From the NCBI RefSeq assembly GCF_000829195.1, contig NZ_AP013294.1:1871001-1935000 (forward strand): 64,000 bases of DNA. Reading direction: 5' to 3'. Under the pieces are notes generated by a model. It worked only from the letters and a program-made list of their open reading frames with translations, was not told the DNA's origin and made no database searches. Positions 9,616-18,980 of this stretch are shown here, in pieces (the first letter of the stretch is position 1; each line of letters starts with the position of its first letter). The position numbers were made by a program, and so were the translations under genes. The DNA is from Bacillus sp. OxB-1. Lineage in GTDB: Bacteria > Bacillota > Bacilli > Bacillales_A > Planococcaceae.

Positions 9616-11334
9616 TTGAAGCATCGTTTAGTTTGGCTGTTGAGCCTATTGCTCATTATGAGCGTTTTCCTGGTTGCTTGTGGCGGAAAGAATGAAACGG
9701 AGGAAGACACGACCACTCCGACTGAGAATGGACAAGACAAGGAAGAAGGAAGTACAGAAGAGGCAGGAGAGCCCGATGCGGAACAAGTACTGCATTTAAT
9801 CGAAGCTGCTGAAATCCCTTCGATGGACCTTTCCGTTGCGGAGGACCAAGTCAGCTTCCTCGTCTTGAGCAATGTTATGGAAGGCCTTTACAGCCTGGAC
9901 CAAGAAAGTATGCCGGTTCCGGCAATGGCGGAAGGTGAACCTGAAATCAGCGATGATGGCAAAACGTACACGTTCAAAATCCGTGATGATGCCAAATGGT
10001 CTAATGGAGATCCTGTGACTGCTCATGATTTCGTCTATTCCTGGCAACGGGCGATCGATCCGGACACCGGTTCGCCGTACGGCCCTTACTTGATGGCTGG
10101 CATGGTGAAAAACGCGACGGAAATCGGAAAAGGGGAAGCGGAGATCACTGACCTCGGAATCCGGGCGGAAGATGACAAGACTCTCGTTATCGAACTTGAA
10201 AATCCAGTGGCGTACTTCCTATCGCTGATGGCGTTCCCGACATTTTTCCCATTGAATGAGGACTTTGTAACGGAACACGGGGACAAGTATGCAGCCAATT
10301 CAGACGCAATGTTATATAACGGTCCGTTCAAATTGACGGATTGGGATGGGACAGGCGACTGGAAGTATGTGAAGAATGATCAGTATTGGGATAAAGACAC
10401 TGTGAAGCTTGATGAAATTACTTTCAATGTCGTAAAGGAAACTGCTACGGCAGTGAAACTATATGAACAGGGACAAATCGACCGGACCGTCCTATCCTCC
10501 GAATATGCGATGCAGTACACGGATAATCCGGAAGTGGTACATGAATTGGAAACGTCTGTGTTCTACTTTAAATTGAACCAAGAACGTAACGGGAAAGCGA
10601 CCCCGCTTGCGAATGAGAACATTCGTAAAGCAATAGCTCGCGCGTTCAACAAACAGGAATTGACGGACGCTATTCTGGCAAACGGTTCCCTTCCGGCGAA
10701 CTACTTGGTCCCGGTCGAGTTTACGTATGACGAAGATGGAAAAGACTTCCGTGATTATAGCGGCGAATATCTCGAATACAATGTGGACGAAGCGAAAAAA
10801 TATTGGGAAAAAGGCTTGGAAGAGCTAGGTACGGATCAAGTGACACTGGAACTTCTTGGCGGCGATACAGAAAACGCGAAGAAGCAGCAAGAGTGGTTCA
10901 AATCCGAGTTTGAACGCAACCTCCCGGGGCTTACGATCAATTTGAAAGAAGTGCCATTCGCTGTCCGGCTGAAATTGGATAACAACAGTGACTACGATAT
11001 CCAAAACGCAGGGTGGGGAGCGGATTTCTCGGATCCGATTTCCTTTATGGAACTGTTCACTACCGACAGTCCGCAAAACTTGACGGGCTACTCGAATCCA
11101 GAATTGGATCAATTGGTCGAAGCGACAAAAGTTGAACTTGCGGATGATCCGGTTGCCCGCTATGAAGCTTTTGCGAAGGCTGAAAAGATTCTTCTAGAAG
11201 ACGATGCTGCTATTGCACCACAGTACCAACGCGGGCGTGCAGCTCTCATGAAACCGTATGTCAAAGGGCTTGTCACACACCCATTCGGTGGGGACTACTC
11301 CTATAAATGGACGTACATTTCCGGCAAAGAGTAA
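9616..11334 (+). CDS. oppA: Oligopeptide ABC transporter, substrate-binding lipoprotein
   Basis: Captures oligopeptides outside the membrane for the OppBCDF importer. It starts at TTG 9616 behind GAAAGGGAGG. A lipoprotein signal peptide ends in VFLVACGG, so Cys about residue 22 would be lipidated; a Glu/Thr-rich linker follows. The remaining ~520 residues are an SBP_bac_5 domain with AHDFVYSWQRAIDP and NGPFKLTDW motifs. Total length (572) is normal. Nine bases of its ribosome-site region were duplicated by the IS just upstream, so the site is intact but the native promoter is now 1.4 kb away. A hairpin follows, which probably keeps oppA mRNA in excess over oppBCDF. Confidence 0.94.
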   Translation: MKHRLVWLLSLLLIMSVFLVACGGKNETEEDTTTPTENGQDKEEGSTEEAGEPDAEQVLHLIEAAEIPSMDLSVAEDQVSFLVLSNVMEGLYSLDQESMPVPAMAEGEPEISDDGKTYTFKIRDDAKWSNGDPVTAHDFVYSWQRAIDPDTGSPYGPYLMAGMVKNATEIGKGEAEITDLGIRAEDDKTLVIELENPVAYFLSLMAFPTFFPLNEDFVTEHGDKYAANSDAMLYNGPFKLTDWDGTGDWKYVKNDQYWDKDTVKLDEITFNVVKETATAVKLYEQGQIDRTVLSSEYAMQYTDNPEVVHELETSVFYFKLNQERNGKATPLANENIRKAIARAFNKQELTDAILANGSLPANYLVPVEFTYDEDGKDFRDYSGEYLEYNVDEAKKYWEKGLEELGTDQVTLELLGGDTENAKKQQEWFKSEFERNLPGLTINLKEVPFAVRLKLDNNSDYDIQNAGWGADFSDPISFMELFTTDSPQNLTGYSNPELDQLVEATKVELADDPVARYEAFAKAEKILLEDDAAIAPQYQRGRAALMKPYVKGLVTHPFGGDYSYKWTYISGKE

Positions 11335-11365
11335 TGGGATGATATAGCCTGTAAAATCTCATACT

Positions 11366-11406
11366 AAAGAGAGTATATGGTGAGCACAACCATGTACTCT
11401 CTTTTT
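11366..11406 (+). terminator. Intercistronic hairpin/partial terminator after oppA
   Basis: AGAGAGTATATGGT pairs with ACCATGTACTCTCT and is followed by TTTTTC. Its place between oppA and oppB fits partial termination or mRNA stabilisation that raises binding-protein output. Confidence 0.8.
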
Positions 11407-11482
11407 CAATAAAAAGGAGTTTATGCTTATTTTCCCAATGAACGATGATTAGACGAAAGATAATTTGCAGGAGGTGCAAAAG

Positions 11483-12415
11483 ATGGCGAAATATATAACG
11501 AAGCGAGTCGTTTACATGTTCATCTCACTATTCCTCATAGCGACGTTTACTTTCATCTTGATGAAACTGCTGCCCGGTTCCCCGCTCACCTCCGCGGCAA
11601 AATTATCACAAGAGCAGCGAGAAGTCGTTTACGAAAAATATGGGTTGAATGATCCGTTGCCTGTCCAATACGTTCGGTATATGGGCAATTTGGCAAAAGG
11701 GGATTTTGGCGTGTCTTTCCAATATAAGAACGCCGACGTCATGACGTTGATTGTGAAAAAGTTGAAATATTCAATGATACTTGGCGGTCAAGCATTGTTG
11801 TTCGGCACATTGTTCGGTATTGTTCTCGGAATGATTGCAGCATTGAAGCAAAATACGATATGGGACTACGGTAGTACTGTCATTGCGATTTTGGGAGTCT
11901 CCATCCCTTCCTTCGTATTCGCGGCGCTATTGCAATACGCATTCGCGGTGCATTGGCAATGGTTTGACGTCGGTCTTTGGAAAGGTTGGAAATCGAGCGT
12001 GCTTCCATCGATTGCACTCGCGATGGGGCCGATTGCGATGGCGGCCCGTTTCATTCGAACGGAAATGATTGAAGTACTGAATTCGGATTATATCTTGCTG
12101 GCAAAAGCGAAAGGCGCCAACTGGTTTGAAATAGCATTCAAGCATGCTTTCCGGAATGCTTTGATTCCCCTTATCACTGTATTGGGGCCAGTGGCGGCTA
12201 GTCTCTTTACCGGGTCCCTTGTCGTAGAGCAGATTTTTGCTATCCCGGGAATCGGTGAACAATTCGTCAAATCGATCAACTCGAATGATTATTCCGTCAT
12301 TATGGGGACTACGATGTTCTTCTCCGTATTCTTGATCGTCATTATTCTAATCGTCGATATTTTATACGGCGTCATTGATCCGCGGATTCGTTTGTCTGGA
12401 GGTGCCAAATCATGA
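11483..12415 (+). CDS. oppB: Oligopeptide ABC transporter permease OppB
   Basis: A 310-residue inner-membrane permease of the BPD_transp_1 family with about six membrane segments. The N-terminal block (MAKYITKRVVYMFISLFLIA then FILMKLLPGSP) is typical of OppB/DppB. The ATPase-contact loop is visible as EYILLAKAKGA-like DYILLAKAKGANWFEIAFKHA. The start at 11483 is chosen because GGAGGTG lies 8 bases upstream; an upstream in-frame TTG at 11465 would place the ribosome site inside the gene. The 3' end overlaps oppC by 4 bp (ATGA), indicating translational coupling. Confidence 0.95.
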   Translation: MAKYITKRVVYMFISLFLIATFTFILMKLLPGSPLTSAAKLSQEQREVVYEKYGLNDPLPVQYVRYMGNLAKGDFGVSFQYKNADVMTLIVKKLKYSMILGGQALLFGTLFGIVLGMIAALKQNTIWDYGSTVIAILGVSIPSFVFAALLQYAFAVHWQWFDVGLWKGWKSSVLPSIALAMGPIAMAARFIRTEMIEVLNSDYILLAKAKGANWFEIAFKHAFRNALIPLITVLGPVAASLFTGSLVVEQIFAIPGIGEQFVKSINSNDYSVIMGTTMFFSVFLIVIILIVDILYGVIDPRIRLSGGAKS

Positions 12416-13431
12416 CCCAACCAATAGAAGAATTGCCGAAGGAATCATTTGAACGGATTATCGTGGATAGCCATCAGGCTGAAAAGATTTCCAAGCCGAG
12501 TTTGAGCTTCTGGCAAGACGCCTGGCTGCGGATCCGGAAAAATAAAGCTGCTATTTTTAGCGTGTTCATCCTGTTATTTCTCATCTTCATGGCATTCGTT
12601 GGTCCGGCCATGGTACCGCATGACCCCGAAAACGTCCGGGTCACCCACGCTAATCTACCGCCGAAGATCCCGGGTCTCGAAAATTTTGGCATCGCGAATG
12701 GGGAAGGGAAGCTAGGATCCAAAGTCGTCAATCTTTATGAAATGAAAAAAGTCGAAGAGTATTATTGGTTCGGGACGGACAGCTTGGGACGTGATTTGTT
12801 CAGCCGTCTGTGGAAAGGAACGCAAATCTCCCTGTACATCGCTTTTGTCGCAGCTATCATCGATATGCTGATCGGTGTCATCTACGGCGGGGTTTCCGGC
12901 TACTATGGTGGCCGCATTGATGATATTATGCAACGGATTGCGGAAATTCTAATTGGAATTCCGACGCTCGTCATCGTCATCTTGATGATCATGGTCATGA
13001 AGCCGGGCATTTGGTCCATCATTATCGCAATATCCATTACCGGCTGGATCGGGATGTCGCGAATCGTCCGGGGACAAGTGCTGAAATTCAAAAACCAGGA
13101 ATTTGTCTTGGCGGCGAAAACACTTGGTGCCAGTGACGGAAGGATCATCAAAAAACATTTATTACCGAATATTATGGCGATCGTTATTATCAATATGATG
13201 TTCACGATTCCAACGGCGATCTTCTTCGAAGCGTTCCTCAGCTTCATCGGCCTTGGATTGCAGGCACCAAAAGCTTCGCTTGGAACATTGATCAATGACG
13301 GATATAGGTTTCTGGAATACCAGCCGCATATGTTGTTCTTCCCGGCCGTCGTACTGAGTATCTTAATGATCGCATTCAACTTGATCGGCGATGGATTGCG
13401 TGATGCACTTGATCCGAAGATGAAAGACTAA
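12412..13431 (+). CDS. oppC: Oligopeptide ABC transporter permease OppC
   Basis: A 339-residue permease and partner of OppB. It has a long cytoplasmic N-terminus, then FSVFILLFLIFMAFVGPAM, and the OppC hallmark YYWFGTDSLGRDLFSRLWKG (about residues 117-136). The EAA loop is FVLAAKTLGASDGRIIKKH. Its ATG overlaps the oppB stop (ATGA). A 15-bp gap containing AAAGGAGGA leads to oppD. Length is somewhat above 300 because of the insert between segment 1 and the GTD motif, as in B. subtilis OppC. Confidence 0.95.
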   Translation: MTQPIEELPKESFERIIVDSHQAEKISKPSLSFWQDAWLRIRKNKAAIFSVFILLFLIFMAFVGPAMVPHDPENVRVTHANLPPKIPGLENFGIANGEGKLGSKVVNLYEMKKVEEYYWFGTDSLGRDLFSRLWKGTQISLYIAFVAAIIDMLIGVIYGGVSGYYGGRIDDIMQRIAEILIGIPTLVIVILMIMVMKPGIWSIIIAISITGWIGMSRIVRGQVLKFKNQEFVLAAKTLGASDGRIIKKHLLPNIMAIVIINMMFTIPTAIFFEAFLSFIGLGLQAPKASLGTLINDGYRFLEYQPHMLFFPAVVLSILMIAFNLIGDGLRDALDPKMKD

Positions 13432-13446
13432 AAGGAGGAAAGCGGA

Positions 13447-14511
13447 ATGGAGAAGATTGTGGAAGTACGAGATCTGGAGCTTTCCTTCCGTACGTTTGCG
13501 GGTGAAGTGAAAGCGATCCGAGGCGTCAATTTTGAAGTGTTCAAAGGGGAGACGCTCGCCATCGTTGGGGAATCAGGTTCCGGTAAATCCGTTACGACGA
13601 AAGCGATCATGCGACTGCTGCCCGAATCAAGCACTGAATATAAAAAAGGGGAGATCTGGTTTGGCGGAAGGGACTTGCTCGCGGCTTCCGAAAAAGAAAT
13701 GCAGAAAGTGCGGGGCAAGGACATCTCGATGATCTTCCAAGATCCAATGACCTCCCTCAATCCGACGATGGCAATCGGCAAGCAAATCATGGAACCACTT
13801 TTGAAACACCAGAATATGAACAAAAAAGAAGTATGGAAAAAGTCAGTCGAATTGCTCGGGCTTGTCGGGATGCCCCAACCAGAAATCCGGATGAAGCAAT
13901 ACCCGCACCAATTTTCGGGCGGGCAACGGCAAAGGATTGTCATCGCGGTAGCGTTGGCTTGCAATCCGAAGTTGCTCATAGCAGATGAGCCGACGACCGC
14001 TTTGGACGTCACGATTCAGGCACAGATTTTAGAATTGATGAAAAAACTGCAAAAGCAAATCGATACGGCTATTATTTTCATCACCCATGATCTAGGGGTG
14101 GTCGCCAACGTCGCGGACCGTGTGGCCGTCATGTATGGTGGACAGATCGTGGAAGTCGGGACCGTCGACGAGATTTTCTATAACCCGAAACATCCGTACA
14201 CATGGGGCTTGCTCAGTTCGATGCCGTCCTTGGATACGGAGGAAGAGCAATTATATGCAATTCCCGGTTCGCCGCCTGATTTATTGGAACCGCCGACGGG
14301 GGATGCGTTCGCTCTTCGAAGTGAGTATGCAATGAAGATTGATTTGGAGAAAAGACCGCCGCTTTTCAAGGTGAGCGACACCCATTATGCCGCCACATGG
14401 CTGCTCCATCCGGAAGCGCCGCGAGTGGATCCTCCGGCTGCCATCGTGGAACGGATGAAAGAATTCCCGGGCAGCCGATACTATGAAGGACAGGCGGGAG
14501 GTGCGAGATGA
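13447..14511 (+). CDS. oppD: Oligopeptide ABC transporter ATPase OppD
   Basis: A 354-residue nucleotide-binding subunit. Walker A is GESGSGKSVTTKA (about residues 40-52), the ABC signature is FSGGQRQRIVIA (about 158), and Walker B is LLIADEPTTALD. The C-terminal oligopeptide-transporter extension is present (HPYTWGLLSSMPSLD through IPGSPPDLLEPP), but the usual Cys cluster seen in some relatives is absent. The ribosome site GGAGG is 7-8 bases before ATG. Its stop overlaps the oppF start. Confidence 0.95.
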   Translation: MEKIVEVRDLELSFRTFAGEVKAIRGVNFEVFKGETLAIVGESGSGKSVTTKAIMRLLPESSTEYKKGEIWFGGRDLLAASEKEMQKVRGKDISMIFQDPMTSLNPTMAIGKQIMEPLLKHQNMNKKEVWKKSVELLGLVGMPQPEIRMKQYPHQFSGGQRQRIVIAVALACNPKLLIADEPTTALDVTIQAQILELMKKLQKQIDTAIIFITHDLGVVANVADRVAVMYGGQIVEVGTVDEIFYNPKHPYTWGLLSSMPSLDTEEEQLYAIPGSPPDLLEPPTGDAFALRSEYAMKIDLEKRPPLFKVSDTHYAATWLLHPEAPRVDPPAAIVERMKEFPGSRYYEGQAGGAR

Positions 14512-15440
14512 TGGTCGAGAAGTTGTTAGAAATAAAAAACTTGAAACAATACTTTAATGTAGGTAAAAAAAATGAAGTGCGTGCAGTCGATGATATTTCC
14601 TTTGACATTTACCGGGGAGAGACACTCGGTCTGGTCGGTGAATCGGGTTGTGGAAAATCAACGACAGGCCGTACGATCATACGTCTTTACGAAGCGACAG
14701 GCGGCGAAGTCATCTATGATGGTGTTGACGTTCACGCCAAAAAGTCGAAAAAGGAACTGAAACGTTTTAACCAGAAAATGCAGATGATCTTCCAGGACCC
14801 GTACGCCTCACTGAACCCGAGGATGAAAGTGCTCGACATCATCGCGGAAGGGTTGGATATCCACGGCTTGGCCAAAAACTCGAAGGAACGGACAGCGCGT
14901 GTGTACGAACTACTGGAAACGGTCGGCTTGAATCGCGAACATGCGAATCGCTATCCTCATGAATTCTCCGGCGGACAGCGCCAACGTCTCGGAATTGCCC
15001 GCGCACTTGCGGTCGACCCGGAATTCATTATCGCGGATGAGCCGATTTCCGCCTTGGACGTTTCCATCCAAGCGCAAGTCGTCAATCTGCTGAAGGAACT
15101 GCAAGAGGAAAAAGGGTTGACGTATTTGTTCATCGCCCATGATCTTTCGATGGTGAAATATATATCGGACCGGATCGGTGTCATGTACTTCGGGAAGCTG
15201 GTCGAACTGGGACCGGCGGATGACATTTATAAATCGCCGCTCCACCCGTATACCCGATCATTGCTCTCCGCCATTCCATTGCCTGACCCCGAATATGAAC
15301 GGACCCGGTTGCGGAAAACCTACGACCCTACCTCCCACCAATACGGAGAGGGAGAAGAGGTAAAGATGCGGGAAGTGAACCCCGGCCATTATGTTCTTTG
15401 TTCAAAGCGGGAATATCGGGAAATGACAGCTGGAAAATGA
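14508..15440 (+). CDS. oppF: Oligopeptide ABC transporter ATPase OppF
   Basis: A 310-residue second ATPase subunit. Walker A is GESGCGKSTTGRT, the signature FSGGQRQRLGIA, and Walker B FIIADEPISALD; the C-terminal HPYTRSLLSAIPLPDP is characteristic. The start ATG-ATG at 14508 overlaps the oppD stop and follows GGAGGTG. It is the last gene of oppABCDF. No simple terminator follows; instead the transcript would run into a highly structured repeat (15445-15725). Confidence 0.95.
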   Translation: MMVEKLLEIKNLKQYFNVGKKNEVRAVDDISFDIYRGETLGLVGESGCGKSTTGRTIIRLYEATGGEVIYDGVDVHAKKSKKELKRFNQKMQMIFQDPYASLNPRMKVLDIIAEGLDIHGLAKNSKERTARVYELLETVGLNREHANRYPHEFSGGQRQRLGIARALAVDPEFIIADEPISALDVSIQAQVVNLLKELQEEKGLTYLFIAHDLSMVKYISDRIGVMYFGKLVELGPADDIYKSPLHPYTRSLLSAIPLPDPEYERTRLRKTYDPTSHQYGEGEEVKMREVNPGHYVLCSKREYREMTAGK

Positions 15441-15444
15441 GACG

Positions 15445-15725
15445 AAGGATCGGTTTATCTTTATTCAGCACAAGACTCCCACTTCTATAGGTGGTGAGAT
15501 GAATACGATTTGATCTCCTGTTCAGCGGGTGTTCAAACTCCCGCTGAATAGGGGAACTCAGACTAAAACCGCCGCGTCCAGCGGCGACGTCTGAGTGACC
15601 AACATCCTGTTGGCCCAAAGCCTTCGGCGGATGTCACGGATTTTTAAGGGGAGCTTTTCGAGCGAGCTCGAAAAAATCCGGACGCAATCACGCCGAGGCG
15701 TGATTGATATTCGTTGAAACCGATC
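15445..15725. repeat. Multi-hairpin intergenic element, copy 1
   Basis: About 280 bp made of consecutive hairpins: TTCAGCGGG/CCCGCTGAA (15521-15548), CTCAGAC/GTCTGAG enclosing GCCGC/GCGGC (15557-15595), CCAACA/TGTTGG (15599-15613) and CAATCACGCC/GGCGTGATTG (15685-15706). It also has CCCACTTCTATAGGTGG, which resembles the end hairpin of IS200/IS605-type elements. Related sequences lie at 18803-18945 (opposite orientation) and 34903-34990. No protein is encoded. It may be a small non-autonomous element; that is inference. Confidence 0.6.
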
Positions 15726-15780
15726 CCTCTGCATATTCTGGAAAATTTTGATAGGATGTTTGATAAGGGAGGTTGTCTGC

Positions 15781-16987
15781 ATGAAAATAGGGGCTTGTAT
15801 GTTAGCGTCATTCCTCACGCTATCATTTTGGAATCCGCTGTCTAGCAATGCGGAAGAAGATGACAGAATCCCAAGAGTTTGCCGAACGTACATATGGATT
15901 TACAACAATTGACGAAGCGGTGATTGCTTCGTCGGAACTGTTCCGATTTCAGTCGGGCTTGACATTTGAATACCCGGATGCGGTTCGCGGCGTTTACGTG
16001 ACCGGCCATTCCGCAGGCGGGGTGCGGTTTAACCAATTGGTGAATTTAATTGAAACGACTGATTTGAATTCAATGGTCATCGACATTAAAGATGATCATG
16101 GGTATCTCACGTATATACCGTCCGAAGATTCCGAGCTGGCTGCCTTGGACATCGGACAACCGTATGTCAAAGATCCTCGTGCTCTATTAAAAACATCGGA
16201 AGAGAAGAAGATGTACCCGATTGCACGGGTCGTTGTCTTCAAAGATAGCGTCCTTGCCAAGAAGCGTCCCGATCTTTCATTCACAGACGGTGGAGCTGTC
16301 TGGGAAAACGGCCGGGGTGAATCATTCGTGAACCCTTTCCTGCAAGAAGTGTGGGACCAAAACGTCGCCATCGCGAAGGAAGCCGCTGAAATGGGCTTAC
16401 AGGAAATCCAGTTCGACTATGTGCGCTTTCCAGAAGGATTTGAAAAACGACATGAGACGTTGAAGTATGACATGGGCGACTATGCGGAATCCGAATTGGA
16501 CCCGGTGCAGCGTCGGGTGGAAGCGGTGACCGATTTCGTCGCCTATGCGAGGGAGCAGTTGCGGCCGTATGATGTGCATGTCTCCGTTGATATTCTCGGA
16601 TATGCCGCCACCTTGCCGGAAGCACCAGGGATCGGGCAAAACTTCTCCAAGATATCCGACAACGCCGATGTCATCTCGTCGATGATTTACCCGAGTCATT
16701 GGACCTCCTATTTTGGCATCGCGAAACCGGATACGGACCCTTACCGGTTAGTGACAGAATACGCCAAGGTGGAAAATGAAGTGCTATCCAAACTCGAAGA
16801 CCCACCCGTATCGCGCCCATGGCTCCAAGATTTCACGGCATCCTGGCTAGGCGCAGGCAATTATAAACGATATGGAAAAGCTTAAGTCGAAGCGCAAATC
16901 AAGGCGCTCAAGGAAAACGGCATCGATGAATTTCTTCTCTGGAACGCCGGAAACCGCTATACGGCTGGCGTCAACTATGTCCCGTAA
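15781..16987 (+). pseudogene. Broken DUF4015 putative glycoside hydrolase
   Basis: The intact ancestor would be about 400 residues, a secreted TIM-barrel putative glycosyl hydrolase of the DUF4015 type. The gene starts at ATG 15781 (after AGGGAGGTTGTCTGC) with a signal peptide, MKIGACMLASFLTLSFW. Around 15850-15870 the frame shifts: the rest (ESQEFAERTYGF onward) is read in another frame, to 16882. A TAA at 16883-16885 then interrupts the same frame, and conserved coding continues to 16987 (EAQIKALKENGIDEFLLWN). Internal blocks such as GVYVTGHSAGG, MVIDIKDDHGYLTY and EIQFDYVRFPEG are well kept. Two lesions make inactivation likely unless one is a sequencing error. Confidence 0.85.
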
Positions 16988-17006
16988 ATAGAAATAATAG
17001 ATATAT

Positions 17007-17036
17007 CCGGAAACTCGATTATTTCCGGGTTTTTTC
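17007..17036 (+). terminator. Terminator after the DUF4015 pseudogene
   Basis: CCGGAAA and TTTCCGG form a stem followed by GTTTTTTC. Confidence 0.75.
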
Positions 17037-17481
17037 TTGTCTTTTCATGCCCAATCTATACTTATTTTCCTTCCGGGTGCATAAAAAATAGTTGATGCGG
17101 GTATACTATGCCGGATGGCGGTTATTGACAATTTTAATGAAACCTTTCCGTCTATTCAAACGTATTATATAGTGTGAAGGATAAAATTTCTTTTTTCAGC
17201 AAGGGGATTCTAATTGAGAAAGCAAAAGAATTGACATAGTGATGTTTAAAAGAATTTCTAACCGGGTATAACAGATAAGAACCATTGAATCAGAACAGAG
17301 AATTACGCAGAAAGTCATTAATATTGCGGAATTGTGAAGTGTCATCTAATTTTTTTTGAAAAAGTGTATTCATTGGTATCAATTACGTGTATAATAAGAA
17401 GAGAAAAGAGCATATTACAATCATTCTAATTTAAAGAAGAATTTAAATATCCAAAAGCCGACTGAAAGGAAGTGTCAATGT
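17037..17481 (+). other. Leader region of spx
   Basis: About 445 bp of AT-rich DNA with no credible coding frame. It contains several partial promoter matches, including TTGACA near 17126 and 17233 and a TATAAT at about 17390 (GTGTATAATAAGAAG), the last about 90 bp before spx. In B. subtilis spx is read from several promoters, so a long multi-promoter leader is plausible. I could not pair -35 and -10 boxes confidently. Confidence 0.4.
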
Positions 17482-17880
17482 ATGATGGTTACATTATTCA
17501 CATCACCTAGCTGTACGTCATGCAGAAAAGCGAAAGCATGGTTGGAGGAACATGAAATTCCATATACAGAGCGCAATATTTTTTCAGAGCCATTAAATAT
17601 AAATGAAATCAAAGAAATCTTGCGGATGACGGAAGACGGGACAGACGAAATCATTTCCACTCGTTCAAAAATCTTCCAGAAGCTGAACATCGACGTAGAG
17701 AGCCTTCCGCTCCAACGGCTATATGAATTGATCCAGGAGCATCCAGGCCTCCTTAGACGACCAATCATTCTAGATGAAAAGAGATTGCAGGTAGGGTACA
17801 ATGAAGATGAAATCCGTCGTTTCCTACCGAGAAAAGTGAGGGCCTATCAGCTGCAAGAAGCAAGGCGAATGGTCAATTAA
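17482..17880 (+). CDS. spx: Transcriptional regulator Spx
   Basis: An ArsC-fold protein that binds the RNA polymerase alpha C-terminal domain and controls the thiol/disulfide stress regulon. The redox switch CxxC is present near the N-terminus ([10 protein letters not shown]). The body ([38 protein letters not shown]) is almost identical to B. subtilis Spx, and the 132-residue length is normal. The start is ATG-ATG at 17482 or 17485 after GGAAGTG. The C-terminal tail (LQEARRMVN) is what ClpXP recognises in relatives. MecA (next gene) and SpxH (5 kb away), both linked to Spx/Clp control, are in the same segment. Confidence 0.97.
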   Translation: MMVTLFTSPSCTSCRKAKAWLEEHEIPYTERNIFSEPLNINEIKEILRMTEDGTDEIISTRSKIFQKLNIDVESLPLQRLYELIQEHPGLLRRPIILDEKRLQVGYNEDEIRRFLPRKVRAYQLQEARRMVN

Positions 17881-17891
17881 TTAAACACTCT

Positions 17892-17944
17892 AAAACGCTG
17901 ATGGGAATGACATTGAAAAATGCCGTATGCCTATCAGCATTTTC
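17892..17944 (+). terminator. Terminator of spx
   Basis: AACGCTGATGGGAATG pairs with ATGCCTATCAGCATT across a 20-base loop and ends in TTTTCGATTTT. Confidence 0.65.
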
Positions 17945-18133
17945 GATTTTCCTTGCTTTCCCGGCAGATGTTATCTACAATGCTAGTATTATCAGAATTA
18001 TAACACTAACGCCGTGACGGAAACCTTTCACCTTATGGCGAATGTTCATATACTAGTACTAAGCATTGCAGGTGCTCTACACAATATGGAGGAACTGGCA
18101 CGGACCTGTTCCGGAAGAAGGGAGAGAAAAGGG

Positions 18134-18793
18134 ATGGAAATAGAACGCATCAATGAGAATACAGTTAAGTTTTTCCTATCATATATCGATATTGAAGAAC
18201 GCGGGTTCACCCGTGAAGAAGTATGGTATAACCGTGATAAAAGCGAGGAGTTATTCTGGGAAATGATGGACGAAATCAATGATGAAGGCGATTTCGAGAT
18301 CGAAGGGCCTTTATGGATCCAAGTCCATGCAATGAGCGGCGGCATCGAAGTGACGGTGACGCGGGCGCAAATGCCTTCTGACGGTCAGCAATTGGAACCC
18401 CCGTTTGAAATGGATGACCCTCGAAAGATGTTCCAACCGGACGGTGACGTGTTTGATGAAATGACAGATCTGGTGAACGAGGAAGATGAAAACGGATTTG
18501 ATTGGATCGATAATATGTTCGTCTTTAAAGATTTCGAAGAGTTGATTCAACTGGCGAGCCGCATGTCGGGATATGATAAGGCCAAAACCGCGTTGTATTC
18601 GTTTGAAGATAAGTATTACTTGTATCTGACTTATGATCCGGATTCTGCACAAGACTTCCGTAAGACTGATTTGTTCAGCGTTATATCCGAGTTTGGTAAC
18701 GCATCGAACGTAACCATCCATCGCCTTCAAGAATACGGCACTCTCGTAATAGAATCTGACGTTTTTCAAACGATTGAAAAATACTTTTCATAA
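18134..18793 (+). CDS. mecA: Adaptor protein MecA
   Basis: MecA links substrates such as ComK, and in some settings Spx, to the ClpCP protease. The 219-residue product opens with MEIERINENTVKFFLSYIDI, the canonical MecA start. The ATG at 18134 is behind GGAGAGAAAAGGG; in-frame codons further upstream (from 18014) have no ribosome site. The acidic central linker (residues about 95-125) and C-terminal domain (TALYSFEDKYYLYLTYD, IHRLQEYGTLVIESD) are present. Its place directly after spx matches the Bacillus order. Confidence 0.95.
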   Translation: MEIERINENTVKFFLSYIDIEERGFTREEVWYNRDKSEELFWEMMDEINDEGDFEIEGPLWIQVHAMSGGIEVTVTRAQMPSDGQQLEPPFEMDDPRKMFQPDGDVFDEMTDLVNEEDENGFDWIDNMFVFKDFEELIQLASRMSGYDKAKTALYSFEDKYYLYLTYDPDSAQDFRKTDLFSVISEFGNASNVTIHRLQEYGTLVIESDVFQTIEKYFS

Positions 18794-18802
18794 AGGGAAT
18801 TA

Positions 18803-18945
18803 ATACGCCTCGGCGCAGGAGTCCGGAGATTGAACTTCCTATCGCGAGACCCTGTGCGTCGAGGCGTTATCCTTCAGCGGGCGTTTGGATCCGCTGGACA
18901 GTTTCTCTCATCGCCTATGGAGATGGGGGTCATTTGTTAAATAAG
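18803..18945. repeat. Multi-hairpin intergenic element, copy 2
   Basis: ACGCCTCGGCGCAGG pairs with CCTGTGCGTCGAGGCGT across about 35 bases, then a CAGCGG/CCGCTG hairpin, then TCATCGCCTATGGAGATGGGGGTCA. Read in reverse, the order of blocks (ACGCCTCGGCG, GTCCGGA, TTCAGCGGG, a CCTAT..GGGGGT hairpin, TAAATAA) matches copy 1 at 15445-15725, but shorter. Confidence 0.55.
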
Positions 18946-18950
18946 TAGAA

Positions 18951-18979
18951 AACAGCCGCTGCTGAAGTGGCTGTTTTTT
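18951..18979 (+). terminator. Terminator downstream of mecA
   Basis: AACAGCC and GGCTGTT form a stem followed by TTTTATT. The next repeat begins directly after its T tract. Confidence 0.8.
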
Positions 18980-18980
18980 A

